Assembly: GCA_944321435.1 (NCBI GenBank)
Contig: CALULH010000010.1
Location: forward strand, 42,165 to 106,164
Length of the DNA: 64,000 nt
Reading direction: 5' to 3'
From: an uncultured Coriobacteriaceae bacterium
GTDB lineage: Bacteria; Actinomycetota; Coriobacteriia; Coriobacteriales; Coriobacteriaceae
Within the stretch, counting starts at the first letter, position 1, and each line of letters opens with the position of its first letter. The notes below the pieces were generated by a model, which was given only the letters and a program-made list of their open reading frames with translations, was not told where the DNA came from and did no database searches. Positions 1-8,745 of the stretch are shown here, piece by piece. Both the position numbers and the translations under genes were made by a program.

Positions 1-195
1 CTGGGCGAGAAAGTCATGGATGGGGTAGTACAGGTCGGTGTTGGCGCAGATAACCGCCGCCACCGCGGCGAGCACCATAACAGCCGCGGCGATGGTGCCG
101 TTTCCGGTGATGCGCTCGAAGAGGCGCTTTCCGCCGAGGCGCTTGCGATGCGCCTCGTCTAAGATGAGTGCCTGGCTGGTCTTGATTGCCGTCAT
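1..195 (-). CDS. nhaA: Na+/H+ antiporter NhaA, N-terminal part (cut by window edge)
   Basis: The first 65 residues of a minus-strand gene that continues beyond the left edge. After a basic, cytoplasmic N-terminus of about 33 residues comes a hydrophobic helix running into ICANTDLYYPIHDFLAQ. This matches the first transmembrane helix of NhaA antiporters, where the helix ends in an 'ANS..' motif followed by a short Y-x-x-F stretch. NhaA exchanges cytoplasmic Na+ for external H+ in the inner membrane. The ATG lies about 5 nt after a purine-rich GGAAGGGGG ribosome-binding site. The catalytic aspartate pair lies outside the window, so the call rests on the N-terminus only. Confidence 0.6.
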   Translation of the reverse strand, partial: MTAIKTSQALILDEAHRKRLGGKRLFERITGNGTIAAAVMVLAAVAAVICANTDLYYPIHDFLAQ

Positions 196-469
196 GGCGA
201 CCCCCTTCCGCGCGCGGTGTCCACAGGCGACCTGCCGCGCGCACCGATTTCCGAACCGATGCGCCGCAGTGCCCGAGCGTCGCGTCCGCGCCCTTATCGC
301 CCCTCACGGGCGGCGCGGTCCTCAAAAACGCCGCCGCCGAAGAACCCTCCGACGGCGGCCGAGTCGCCTAACCGCGTATCAGTATCCCCCGCCGGCACGT
401 AAAAACGGCATCGGCGGCGAGCGGTTTCACAAAGGCCCCAAAATCCGACTGCGCCACCGCGCGACAGGA
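196..469. other. Gene-free stretch upstream of nhaA
   Basis: GC-rich DNA upstream of the nhaA start. Open frames here are long only because stops are rare at this base composition; none has a ribosome-binding site with family-like protein sequence. It presumably carries the nhaA promoter on the minus strand, but no convincing -35/-10 pair is visible. Confidence 0.4.
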
Positions 470-521
470 GGGGCCGTCGAAACTCTGGAGCGAGAGTTTC
501 GACGGCCCCAGAGTTTCGATA
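470..521. repeat. Palindromic repeat, GTCGAAACTCT family, copy 1
   Basis: A perfect 17-bp inverted repeat (arms 470-486 and 493-509, loop GGAGCG) of form GGGGCCGTCGAAACTCT / AGAGTTTCGACGGCCCC, followed at once by another half-site AGAGTTTCGAT (510-520). The same core occurs at 621-666, 16209-16240 and 16336-16386 and nowhere else noticed in the window. There is no U-tract after the arms, so it is not a normal terminator. Confidence 0.85.
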
Positions 522-530
522 GGGACAAGA

Positions 531-606
531 ATGCATATGCATACTAAAGTTATTATCGCAGGTAAAATAATTATGTTATGCATTTATCATCAATATTGAT
601 GCATGA
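531..606. other. AT-rich island with two perfect palindromes
   Basis: This stretch is strikingly AT-rich for the window. It contains ATGCATATGCAT (531-542) and the perfect 14-bp palindrome CATCAATATTGATG (588-601). It lies between copies 1 and 2 of the GTCGAAACTCT repeat. The composition and symmetry suit a protein-binding or promoter region, or a small inserted element; no gene is visible inside. Confidence 0.5.
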
Positions 607-620
607 TGTAGGCGAGAAGA

Positions 621-666
621 GCGAAACTCTAGCGCCTGTGTTTCGACGGCCCCAGAGTTTCGACGG
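621..666. repeat. Palindromic repeat, GTCGAAACTCT family, copy 2 (degenerate)
   Basis: Contains GCGAAACTCT, then GTTTCGACGGCCCCAGAGTTTCGACGG. The string TTTCGACGGCCCCAGAGTTT is identical to part of copy 1 at 470-521. The left arm has diverged, so the hairpin is weaker. A GGCGAGAAG motif directly precedes it (611-619). Confidence 0.75.
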
Positions 667-710
667 AAGGTGTGCGCAAGACGAGAAAAACGCGCAGCGG
701 CCACATGAAA

Positions 711-740
711 AAGGCCCCTCGGGGTGATCCGAGGGGCCTA
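711..740 (-). terminator. Rho-independent terminator of ppaC
   Basis: Arms AGGCCCCTCGG (712-722) and CCGAGGGGCCT (729-739) form an 11-bp perfect stem with a 6-nt loop. Read on the minus strand, the stem is followed by TTTTT. It lies about 180 nt past the ppaC stop codon, after the structured segment 804-906. Confidence 0.85.
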
Positions 741-803
741 ACGAATACAAAAGGAACGCAAGAACCCAAGGGTTGAGCGAAGCAACGCCTCGCAGTCAGG
801 AAA

Positions 804-906
804 GCGGTCTTCCCAGGTGCCCGAGATTGACCTGAAAGAGGAGCGCATTGACCTCACGGTCATGCGCGACGATTGAAGGCCAAGGTCGGGTGCCTGGGAA
901 GGCCGC
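804..906 (+). ncRNA. Candidate structured RNA with a 21-bp closing stem
   Basis: Positions 804-824 pair with 886-906 over 21 consecutive base pairs if transcribed on the plus strand; three of these are G-U wobbles, which become A-C mismatches in the opposite transcript. Inside lies a second hairpin at 843-867 (GCGCA, TGACC / GGTCA, TGCGC). The wobble pattern favours a plus-strand RNA. No known RNA family is recognised: it is not tmRNA, RNase P RNA or the SRP core. No U-tract follows the closing stem. It could also be a 3'-UTR structure of ppaC on the other strand. Confidence 0.4.
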
Positions 907-921
907 CAGGATCAGCGCGCC

Positions 922-1854
922 TTAGTTAGCAGCCAGGATGGGAGCCGCAACCTGCTTCTTGCGGGACAGCACGCCGGGTATCCACACGCCCTCGGCCACG
1001 TCCTCGATCTTGAGCCCCTTCTGCGCGGCGGCGGTGTCGCCCTCCAGCAGCACCTGGGAGCCCTCCTCCATGATGTCGGTGATGCACAGCACGATGCCGT
1101 CGGCCTTCTGCTTCTTCTGGTACGCGGCCATGGCGGAGCGGATCTCCGGGATCATGCCGAGCGCGCGGCTCTTGTCGACCGTCTCGTACTGGCCGATGAG
1201 CAGCTTCTTGCCGCCGACCTCGAAGAGCTTGATGTCGTTGCCGACCATCTGCTCGGGCGTGAAGGAGCCGGACGGACGGCTGAGGAAGACCTCCATGCCG
1301 AACTTCACCGGATCGACGCCGAGCTGCTCGCCCAGTTGGGCGGCGAAGATGCGGTCGAACTCGGTGGTGGTGGGGCTCTTGAGCATGAGCGTGTCGGTCA
1401 TCATGGCGGAAAGCAGCAGCTTGGCCTGGGCGTCCGTGGGCTTCTGGCCCAGGATGCCGAACAGCCACGCCACGATGGTGCAGCTGGAGCCCCAGGGAAG
1501 CGCCATGATGTGCAGCGGCGCGGCGGTGCTGAAGTTGCCGAAGCGGTGATGGTCGACCACGCCGATGATCTGCGCGTTCTCAAGGCCCTCAACCGACTGG
1601 CCGGGCTCGTTGTGGTCGGTCAGCACGACCTGCTGCGGGGCGGTCTTGGCCTTGATGGCGTTCAGCAGGCGGGGCTTGGGGGTGTCGGTGTCGGCGAGGA
1701 GCTTCTCGGACTCCGCCGGCAGCGGGCCCAGACGGCGGGCCTCATAGGTGTCGCCGTTGAAATTGACCTGGTTGAGCAGCTGAGCCAGCACGACTGCGGA
1801 CATGATGGCGTCGTTGTCGGGGTTCTGATGGCCGAATACGTAAACCGTGCTCAT
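922..1854 (-). CDS. ppaC: Manganese-dependent inorganic pyrophosphatase (family II)
   Basis: A 310-residue, full-length family II soluble pyrophosphatase, which hydrolyses PPi to two phosphates in the cytoplasm and pulls biosynthetic reactions forward. The N-terminus FGHQNPDNDAI carries the first metal ligands (His, Asp, Asp), and VVDHHRFGNF is the DHH-superfamily signature of the N-terminal domain. The C-terminal domain includes the substrate-binding RPSGS segment (about residue 200). The ATG follows GGAGAAGGGAACCAC. A TATACT -10 box on the minus strand at 1920-1925 would give a leader of about 60 nt. The gene stands alone and ends at the hairpin 711-740. Confidence 0.93.
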   Translation of the reverse strand: MSTVYVFGHQNPDNDAIMSAVVLAQLLNQVNFNGDTYEARRLGPLPAESEKLLADTDTPKPRLLNAIKAKTAPQQVVLTDHNEPGQSVEGLENAQIIGVVDHHRFGNFSTAAPLHIMALPWGSSCTIVAWLFGILGQKPTDAQAKLLLSAMMTDTLMLKSPTTTEFDRIFAAQLGEQLGVDPVKFGMEVFLSRPSGSFTPEQMVGNDIKLFEVGGKKLLIGQYETVDKSRALGMIPEIRSAMAAYQKKQKADGIVLCITDIMEEGSQVLLEGDTAAAQKGLKIEDVAEGVWIPGVLSRKKQVAAPILAAN

Positions 1855-1971
1855 GTGGTTCCCTTCTCCTATACACGCAAAGGTGGGAGGCGGCGCCAGA
1901 CGGCCCGCCCGCTCGCTTCAGTATAGCGCGAGAACAAGACGGATAAAAAGCGATGTCCGCCTCGGTTTGGC

Positions 1972-4014
1972 CTACAGGCAGAAGCCCGGCACAACCCCCA
2001 GCTCGCGGTACGTGCCGCGGTAGTACGTGAGCGACCCGTCGTCGTTCACGGACATGGCGCAGTAATCGTCGTTGGGGTACGGCGACCGCATCCACCACGA
2101 CAGGGCGCCCGTCTCCCCGACCTGGCCGCGCACCAAAAGGGCGTCGAGGGTGCCGGCCGCCTCGGCATCCGAGAACAGCTGGTAGCGGCTGCCCTCGGCG
2201 TTGTAGACCACCGCCGACGAGCCGCTCGTGGGATCCTGCGTGCCGCCGACCTCCGCCAAGGACAGCAGCCAGAGCTGATCGGACGTGGTCGAGACCGCCG
2301 TGGGATCGCTCGCATAGCCGGCGTTGTTGGTGGCCTTGCTCACCGCCAGCAGCGCGCTCTGCAGCTCGGAGGGCAGCTGCGAAACCAGGGAGGTGTTAAC
2401 CCACGTGCGCAGCTCGCTCTGATCCCAGCCCCCGGCGTTGCTGTTGTTCTCGTTGTACGCGCGCGCCGCCACCGCCTCGGTGAAGACGAAGGTTATGCCG
2501 GCCTTGCCCTGGCTGTCCGCGCGGTCGTCGTGGCGGAAGCCGGCAACCTGCACCGCGGCCTCCGTGCCGTCGGCCAGCGCAACGGTCTTGGTCTGGGACC
2601 CGTCGAGCGTCCCGTCGGCGGCGCACAGGTTGTAGCGCGCCGCGATGTCCAAGCCGTCGGCGTCGGTGGGGGCTTGGGCGATAAGCGCGGAGATCTGCGA
2701 GAGCTCGGACCAGGAGTAGTCGTTCACCGTGGCGCGCACCTCGGGCTCAGCGGCCTGGGCATCGGTGCCCTGCGTCGCGGAGGAGCCGAGGGTGGCCAGC
2801 GCGACCGGGCTCCCCTGTTGCGAGGCGAGGCCGAAGCCGCCGGTCAGCGCTGCCGCACCGACCACGACCACCACGAGCGCCCCCGCTACCGCGGCGGGCA
2901 CCGCGTAGCGCGGCAAGCCGGCAACTCGCGGGACCTTTCCGAGCAGATCGTCTAAGCGGGGCAGGGAGGGCCGCGGGATCTCCGGTAGGTCGATCTCGGG
3001 CAGGCTCACGCGCGGGCCGCGCTTGCGCACGCTGCCCTCGAGCGGCAGGCGCATGGTGCTGCTGGGCCCCTCGTCAACGCTCAGCGGCAGCTCCATGGTC
3101 TTTGCGCTGCCGTCATCCTCGGCCTCGGAGAGCACGGCCGTCGAATCCCCCGGGGCCGCCTCGTCAGCATCCCCGGCAGGACCGGTGCCCGCGGGCTGCG
3201 GAAAGAGCTCCTGCTCGGATCCCTCGTCCTCCCCCTGCAGGCGCGCGTCGAACACGGGGTGACGGCCCTGCGAGATCTCTCGCTCCTCCTGGGCGAGAAT
3301 AGCATCGATGTAGGCACGCGTGCTGTCCTCGCTCAAGGGGTCGAAGGCCGCGCCAGCATCGGGGCCGAGGGCGCCGGACGCGCTCTCGGGCGCACCGGCA
3401 TCCGGCTCCGCAGCAGCTGCGCCAGGCGCATCGGAGGCGACGTCCCGCGCCCCCTCCTCGGCCGGCGGCACCTGGGTCTTCTCGTCCTCCGCGTCCTCGG
3501 CGGAAGCGTCCGGCGCATCCACCGCCGGATCGTCCCAAAAAGCATGGGCGCCGTTCTCGACGACCTCGACGGGCTCGGCGTCCGCGACCTCCTCTACGAT
3601 CAGGTCCTCGTCGGCGTCCGCGGATCCGGGCTCACCCGGCGCGGCGATGTCCTTCGGCGCCTCAGGCGCGGCCGGAGCGACGTCGGCCCCGTCAGCCGCC
3701 GCGTCCGCAGCGTCTGCTGCGGGCTCCGCATCCTCTACCGCCGCGCCCACCGAGACGCCCGCGGCCTCCGCCGCACCCGCCTCCTCGGCATCGCGGTCGG
3801 CAGCCGCCTCAGCTGACGGGCCCGCCGACTGCTCGGCCTCCTCGACCGGAGAGGCGCCTTCCAGCAGCGTGCCGCACGCCGGGCACGCGTCCTGCCCGTC
3901 GGGAACGCGCGCCCCGCACTCCGGGCAAAACTGCGGCAGATGCGTGGGCGCGCCGCAGCTCCTGCAGAACCGGTCGCCCCACTCGATCTCGCCGCCGCAT
4001 TTCTCGCACTTCAT
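1972..4014 (-). CDS. Zinc-ribbon, single-span membrane protein with C-terminal DUF6273-like domain
   Basis: A 680-residue protein of unknown function. It opens with two tandem zinc ribbons (Cys3/6/17/20 and Cys30/33/44/47). A long acidic, Ala/Glu/Asp-rich region of about 280 residues follows, then a basic stretch, one transmembrane helix near residues 372-397, and an extracytoplasmic C-terminal domain. That domain (TFVFTEAVA, W-x-Q-S-x-L-R-x-W-x-N) resembles DUF6273, found in many gut bacterial surface proteins. The ATG at 4014 is chosen because AAGGAT lies 8 nt upstream; another ATG two codons earlier is too close to it. The topology suggests a cytoplasmic metal-binding head with an outer sensing or binding domain, which is inference. 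Confidence 0.65.
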   Translation of the reverse strand: MKCEKCGGEIEWGDRFCRSCGAPTHLPQFCPECGARVPDGQDACPACGTLLEGASPVEEAEQSAGPSAEAAADRDAEEAGAAEAAGVSVGAAVEDAEPAADAADAAADGADVAPAAPEAPKDIAAPGEPGSADADEDLIVEEVADAEPVEVVENGAHAFWDDPAVDAPDASAEDAEDEKTQVPPAEEGARDVASDAPGAAAAEPDAGAPESASGALGPDAGAAFDPLSEDSTRAYIDAILAQEEREISQGRHPVFDARLQGEDEGSEQELFPQPAGTGPAGDADEAAPGDSTAVLSEAEDDGSAKTMELPLSVDEGPSSTMRLPLEGSVRKRGPRVSLPEIDLPEIPRPSLPRLDDLLGKVPRVAGLPRYAVPAAVAGALVVVVVGAAALTGGFGLASQQGSPVALATLGSSATQGTDAQAAEPEVRATVNDYSWSELSQISALIAQAPTDADGLDIAARYNLCAADGTLDGSQTKTVALADGTEAAVQVAGFRHDDRADSQGKAGITFVFTEAVAARAYNENNSNAGGWDQSELRTWVNTSLVSQLPSELQSALLAVSKATNNAGYASDPTAVSTTSDQLWLLSLAEVGGTQDPTSGSSAVVYNAEGSRYQLFSDAEAAGTLDALLVRGQVGETGALSWWMRSPYPNDDYCAMSVNDDGSLTYYRGTYRELGVVPGFCL

Positions 4015-4203
4015 AGGCATATCCTTATCGCAACCGCGCCGCCCGGCCCGCGGGCCGGCGGCGCGGCATGTCGTCATATCGGCTCACTGGCCTTTATTGT
4101 ACCGTCGCCCGGCAACCTCCGACGCAACAAGCACAAACGACAACCAAGCGGTTACGTCGCCCTTACCACGGGGCAGGCGCGCGATGCGGCGCCTGCCGCC
4201 CGC

Positions 4204-5526
4204 CTACTCCCCGGCCTGAAGGCGGCCGAGCTTGACGGCGAGGATGCGGGCGAGCGACTCATCGATGCGGTCCTCGGCGATCTCGCCGGTGGCCACGGCG
4301 TCGAGCATGCCCTGGTAGGCGGCGTCAAGGTCGGCCGGCATGAGCAGCATGTCCGCACCGGCCTTGAAGGCCTTCACAGCCAGGCGGCCGTCTGCCGCGG
4401 ATGCCGTGGCCGCGCCCATGGCCAGCGAGTCGGTGATGACGATGCCGTCGTAGCCCAGCCGATCGCGCAGCAGCCCCGTGACGATCTCGGGCGAGATGCT
4501 GGCCGGGTCGTCGTCGCCGGTGACGGCGGGACAGGACAGATGGCCCACCATGATGAACGGCACGTCCGCATCCATGGCGGCCTGGAAGGGCCTGAGCTCC
4601 TCGGCCGCCATCTCGTCGGCCGTCTTGTACGAGTAGATCGCGGTATTGTGGGAGTCGCCCACCGCGCCGCCGATGCCCGGGAAGTGCTTGGCCGCGCAGA
4701 GCACGCCTGCATCCGCAAAGCCCCGCACCTGCGCCTCCACCATGGGCGCCACCGCATCGGCCGTGGCGCCGAAGGCCCGGCGCGCCATGGTGCCGCTCTC
4801 GGGGTTGTTGGCGATATCGGCATCGGGCGCAAAGTCCACGTTGAAGCCCAGGTACGACAGGTAGTCGCCGATACGCTGCGCCACGTCGTGCGCGTAGGCG
4901 GTGTCCCCGGTGGTGCCCACGTCGCGCATGTCGCCCACGTTGTCCACGCCAAACCCCGGGTTGCCGCCCACGCGGCTCACGGTGCCGCCCTCCTCGTCCA
5001 CGCACAGGAAAACGGGCAGGCCGTTGGCCTCTTGCGCGTAAGCCTGCGTGTTGGCCAGCATGGCGCGCGTCTGGTCAGCGTCCACGAGGTTGTCGGCAAA
5101 GTAGACGATGCCGCCCACCGGCATCTGCGCCAGCGCCTGGCGCGTGGTCTCGCCGGACGCGGTCACGCGCCCCACGCCCGTGAGCGACTCGGGCCTCACC
5201 ACGAACAGCTGCGCCACCTTCTGCTCCAGCGTCATGGCGCCGATCTTCTCGTCAACCTCTTGGGCGAGAAGCTCCTCTTTCGTGGGCGCGGGGGCGGGTT
5301 CCGGATCCCGGCCGTCCTCCGGAGCGCCGGCGTTTGCATCGGAGCCGGCGTCCGCCGGCTGCCCGGCGCCCGACGCGCCCACCGCCGTGTCGCCGGGCGA
5401 GAAGGGCGGGCCCAGCAGCGCGAAGGCGGCGGCTGCCGCAAGGAAGACGGCGACGACGGCCAGCGCCGCAGCAAGCGGGACGCGCGAACGGCGGCGATGC
5501 GTATCGGGCTCGGTGTAACGGCTCAC
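4204..5526 (-). CDS. nagZ: Glycoside hydrolase family 3, NagZ-like beta-N-acetylhexosaminidase
   Basis: A 440-residue protein with an N-terminal signal anchor, a short Pro/Ala-rich linker, and a GH3 catalytic domain. Family motifs are clear: KHFPG followed by a GDSH loop (the NagZ-type catalytic histidine) and ITDSLAMGA with the nucleophile aspartate. NagZ-type enzymes release N-acetylglucosamine from peptidoglycan fragments; the anchor places this one outside the membrane, unlike cytoplasmic proteobacterial NagZ. The GTG start at 5526 is preceded by a strong AAGGAGG 6-7 nt upstream. An upstream frame extension lacks a ribosome-binding site. A true beta-glucosidase is less likely given the GDSH loop. 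Confidence 0.85.
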   Translation of the reverse strand: MSRYTEPDTHRRRSRVPLAAALAVVAVFLAAAAAFALLGPPFSPGDTAVGASGAGQPADAGSDANAGAPEDGRDPEPAPAPTKEELLAQEVDEKIGAMTLEQKVAQLFVVRPESLTGVGRVTASGETTRQALAQMPVGGIVYFADNLVDADQTRAMLANTQAYAQEANGLPVFLCVDEEGGTVSRVGGNPGFGVDNVGDMRDVGTTGDTAYAHDVAQRIGDYLSYLGFNVDFAPDADIANNPESGTMARRAFGATADAVAPMVEAQVRGFADAGVLCAAKHFPGIGGAVGDSHNTAIYSYKTADEMAAEELRPFQAAMDADVPFIMVGHLSCPAVTGDDDPASISPEIVTGLLRDRLGYDGIVITDSLAMGAATASAADGRLAVKAFKAGADMLLMPADLDAAYQGMLDAVATGEIAEDRIDESLARILAVKLGRLQAGE

Positions 5527-5682
5527 CTGGGTACCTCCTTGCGAACAGAGGGGCCATGCGGCGGCCCCTTGCGACGCTGCGCGTGCAATTGGGCCATCAT
5601 ACCGTGCAGCCCACCCCTCCCGCAGCGCCTCAAACAGGGGTTGAGGCGCCGTGGCCGCGTCCGCCAAGGCGGATGGCGACCT

Positions 5683-8600
5683 TTAGCCCGCGATCTTCAC
5701 AATGGGCGCGAAGCCCTTCATGAGCTTCTTCACCTGGCCGGACTTCTCAAAGCGGACCTCCACCATGTCGCCGGAGACGGAGACCACGGTTCCCATGCCG
5801 AAGGTCTTGTGCCGCACGGTGTCCCCCGCGGCAAAGGTCTCGGCGGCCTTGGCCGGGTCGGACCGGCGCTGCTCGACCGCGTGCCCGCGTCCGCCCAAGC
5901 CGCCCAACGCCTCGGCCGCGCTCATCCGCGTGCCCGCGGCGCCGGCCCCGAAGGTGCGCCCGCCCTCGGACACGTCGCCGCCCGCGCGGCCGCCTCCCGC
6001 ATCGGCGGAGATGGCACCGCCGTGCCGCCGCGCCCCGCTGAAGCCGCCGCGCCCCGCAGCGCCGGATCCGCCCGTGGAGCGCGTGCGCGACCCGAACACG
6101 TGCCCGCCGTACATGTCCGACCCCAGGCCGCTGCCGAAGGTGCCGCGACGGTCGCCGCGCTTCTCCCAGCCCGTGCCCTCGAACCCCGCCGAGCCGATGC
6201 CGGAGAACTCGATGTGCTCCTCGGGGATCTCGTTCACAAACCGGCTGCGCGGGTTGGCCTGTGTGGACCCGTACGTGCGGCGCGTGGCCGCGTACGTCAG
6301 GAACAGCCGCTTGCGGGCGCGCGTGATGGCCACGTAGGCCAGGCGGCGCTCCTCCTCCAGCTTCTCGGGATCGTCGGCAAAACCGGCCACGTGCGGGAAG
6401 ATGCCCTCCTCCATGCCGGCCACAAACACCACCGGGAACTCCAGGCCCTTGGCGGAGTGCACGGTCATCATGGTGATGGCCTGCGTCTGGCCGGCCAGCG
6501 CGTCCAGGTCGGACCGCAGCGCCAGCCACTCCATGAGCGCCGGCAGCGCCTTGCAGGCGAGCGGGCCGTAAGCGGCCTCAACCGGGTCGGCGGGAGCGCC
6601 GGGGGCCGCCGGGGACATGGGGTCGCCCGCGGAGCGCGCAATCTGCGGCTCTTCTCGCCCCGGGCCGAGAAGCGCGTCCCGGCCGCCCCCAGAGGCGGTC
6701 GGGTCCTCGGTGCCAGCCTCGACGTCCGCCCCGCCGGCCAAATCCGCGTCGGCAATGCCGGCCTGGCGCAGCTCCTCGAGGCTCTCCAGCGTGCCCTCGA
6801 TATCCTCGTGGCTCTCCTCGAACTCGGCGGCCACGCCCAGAAATTCCTGGATGTTCTCCACGCGGCCCTCCGACTCGGGGGTGCCCTCCGCCTTGAGCGC
6901 GCGGACAAGGCCGCTCATCTCAACGATGCGGTCCACCACGTCCTTGAGCTCGCCGTCAAGGCGACGCCCCTCGCGCACGATCTGCGTGAAATCGGCCAGT
7001 GCGTTGCGGATCTTGGCGGAAAGCAGCCCCGTCTCGGCCGTGGCCATCTCGCACGCCTGGAAGAAGCTCACGCGGTGCTCGGCCGCCAAGCCCTCGATCT
7101 TGGCGATAGACGTGGAGCCGATGCCGCGGCGCGGCGTGTTGATGACGCGCTTGACGCTCATCTCGTCGGCGGGGTTAACCACCATTTTGAGGTACGCCAT
7201 GATGTCGCGGATCTCGGCGCGGTCGAAGAAGCGCGTGCCGCCCACGATCTTGTACGGCACGCCGGCGCGCAGGAACATATCCTCCAAGATGCGCGACTGC
7301 GCGTTGGTGCGGTAGAACACGGCCACGTCGTCGTAGGTGTAGCCCTTGCGCACGACCTTCTCGATCTCGGCGGCGATCCAACGGCCCTCGTCGCGCTCGT
7401 CGCTGGCCTGGTAGGACTGGATCTTCTCGCCATCGCCCGCCGCCGTGAACAGGCGCTTGTCCTTGCGGCGGGAGTTGTTGGCCACCACGGCGTTTGCCGC
7501 CGCGAGGATATGGCCGGTCGAGCGGTAGTTCTGCTCGAGCTTGACCACGTGCGCGTTGGGGAAATCCTGCTCGAAGTCCAGGATGTTGCTGATATCGGCG
7601 CCGCGCCAGCTGTAGATGGACTGGTCGTCGTCGCCCACCACCATGAGGTTCTGGTACTTGGCCGCCAGCAGGTTGGCGATCTCGTACTGCACGTGGTTGG
7701 TGTCCTGGTACTCGTCCACGCTGATGTAGCGGAAGCGCTCCTGGTACTTCTCCAGCACCTCCGGGCGCGTGCGCAGAAGCTCCAGCGCGCGGACCAGCAA
7801 GTCGTCGAAGTCCATGGCGTTGGCCGCGCGCAGGCGGCGCTCCAGCTCCTGGTAAACCTGGGCGGCCTTCTGCTCCGGCGGGGTGGTGGCCAGGCGCTGG
7901 AACTCGTCCGGCCTCACCATGGCGTTCTTGGCCGAGCTGATGCGGCTGCGGATCATGTTGACGGGGTACTGCTTCTGCTCGATCCCCAGCGCGTTCATGA
8001 TGTCGCGCACCATGCGCTTGGAATCATCGTCGTCGTAGATGGTGAACTGGCCGGTGTAGCCCAGGAGGTCGGCATCCTCGCGCAGAATGCGCACGCACAT
8101 GGCGTGGAAGGTGCAGACCCACATGCCGCGCGTGCCGCCGGGAAGAAGCGCTTGCAGGCGCTCGCGCATCTCAGCGGCAGCCTTGTTGGTGAACGTGATG
8201 GCGAGGATGCGCCACGGGCGCACGTCCAGATCGCGGATGATGTGGGCGATGCGGTAGGTGAGCACGCGCGTCTTGCCGGAGCCCGCGCCGGCCAGCACCA
8301 AAAGCGGTCCCTCGGTGGTCTCCACGGCCTCGCGCTGGGCGGGGTTGAGGCCCTCCAGGTCGAGCGGCGGGAAAGCAGGCGGCTGCCAGGGCTGAGGGGC
8401 CGGGGCGGCGGAAGCGGGCGCAGGCGCGGGCCGCCAGGGGGCGGCGCCGGCCGCAGGCGCAAAGGCGCCCGAGAAGAGCGCCTCCTGCTGGGCAGGCGGG
8501 ACCGGACCAGGAGCCGCCTGACCCGAAACGCCGCCGTTCCCCTCGCCCGCCTTGTTCCACGGATCGGCAGCCTGAACGGCCCGAGGCCGCGCGTCCCACG

Positions 8601-8745
8601 GCGCGGCCGATCCAGCCGATGCCGGCGAGCCCGCCGCGGGCACATCCCACGGCAGGGCCGATGCCCCGTCCGCCGGTGCCGTGCCCTGCTGCCGGCCCGC
8701 ACCGCCGGCCCCGTTTGCGTTCTTCTCCCAAGGCAGGTCGCGCAT
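5683..8745 (-). CDS. pcrA: ATP-dependent DNA helicase PcrA/UvrD type
   Basis: A 1020-residue superfamily 1A 3'-5' helicase for repair and replication-fork clearance. Walker A GAGSGKT sits near residues 153-159. VDEYQDTNH, GDDDQSIYSWRGA, QNYRSTG, VHSAKGLEFP and VAITRARKRL follow in the usual order. The C-terminus has the Tudor-like segment (GDTVRHKTFGMGTV) known to bind RNA polymerase in PcrA. It is much longer than typical PcrA (about 740 residues) for two reasons: a disordered 130-residue N-terminal extension carrying six Pro-Trp motifs, and an inserted low-complexity segment in the 2B/2A region. The ATG follows GGAGGGGAG; frame upstream of it has no ribosome-binding site. A TATACT -10 lies at 8781-8786 on the minus strand. 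Confidence 0.93.
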   Translation of the reverse strand: MRDLPWEKNANGAGGAGRQQGTAPADGASALPWDVPAAGSPASAGSAAPWDARPRAVQAADPWNKAGEGNGGVSGQAAPGPVPPAQQEALFSGAFAPAAGAAPWRPAPAPASAAPAPQPWQPPAFPPLDLEGLNPAQREAVETTEGPLLVLAGAGSGKTRVLTYRIAHIIRDLDVRPWRILAITFTNKAAAEMRERLQALLPGGTRGMWVCTFHAMCVRILREDADLLGYTGQFTIYDDDDSKRMVRDIMNALGIEQKQYPVNMIRSRISSAKNAMVRPDEFQRLATTPPEQKAAQVYQELERRLRAANAMDFDDLLVRALELLRTRPEVLEKYQERFRYISVDEYQDTNHVQYEIANLLAAKYQNLMVVGDDDQSIYSWRGADISNILDFEQDFPNAHVVKLEQNYRSTGHILAAANAVVANNSRRKDKRLFTAAGDGEKIQSYQASDERDEGRWIAAEIEKVVRKGYTYDDVAVFYRTNAQSRILEDMFLRAGVPYKIVGGTRFFDRAEIRDIMAYLKMVVNPADEMSVKRVINTPRRGIGSTSIAKIEGLAAEHRVSFFQACEMATAETGLLSAKIRNALADFTQIVREGRRLDGELKDVVDRIVEMSGLVRALKAEGTPESEGRVENIQEFLGVAAEFEESHEDIEGTLESLEELRQAGIADADLAGGADVEAGTEDPTASGGGRDALLGPGREEPQIARSAGDPMSPAAPGAPADPVEAAYGPLACKALPALMEWLALRSDLDALAGQTQAITMMTVHSAKGLEFPVVFVAGMEEGIFPHVAGFADDPEKLEEERRLAYVAITRARKRLFLTYAATRRTYGSTQANPRSRFVNEIPEEHIEFSGIGSAGFEGTGWEKRGDRRGTFGSGLGSDMYGGHVFGSRTRSTGGSGAAGRGGFSGARRHGGAISADAGGGRAGGDVSEGGRTFGAGAAGTRMSAAEALGGLGGRGHAVEQRRSDPAKAAETFAAGDTVRHKTFGMGTVVSVSGDMVEVRFEKSGQVKKLMKGFAPIVKIAG

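Noticed and set aside
742..873. Short frame ending DLKEERIDLTVMRDD
   Set aside because: No start codon with a ribosome-binding site; the segment is better explained by the paired RNA structure at 804-906.
804..906. 6S RNA, tmRNA, RNase P RNA or SRP RNA
   Set aside because: None of the conserved sequence blocks of these RNAs is present.
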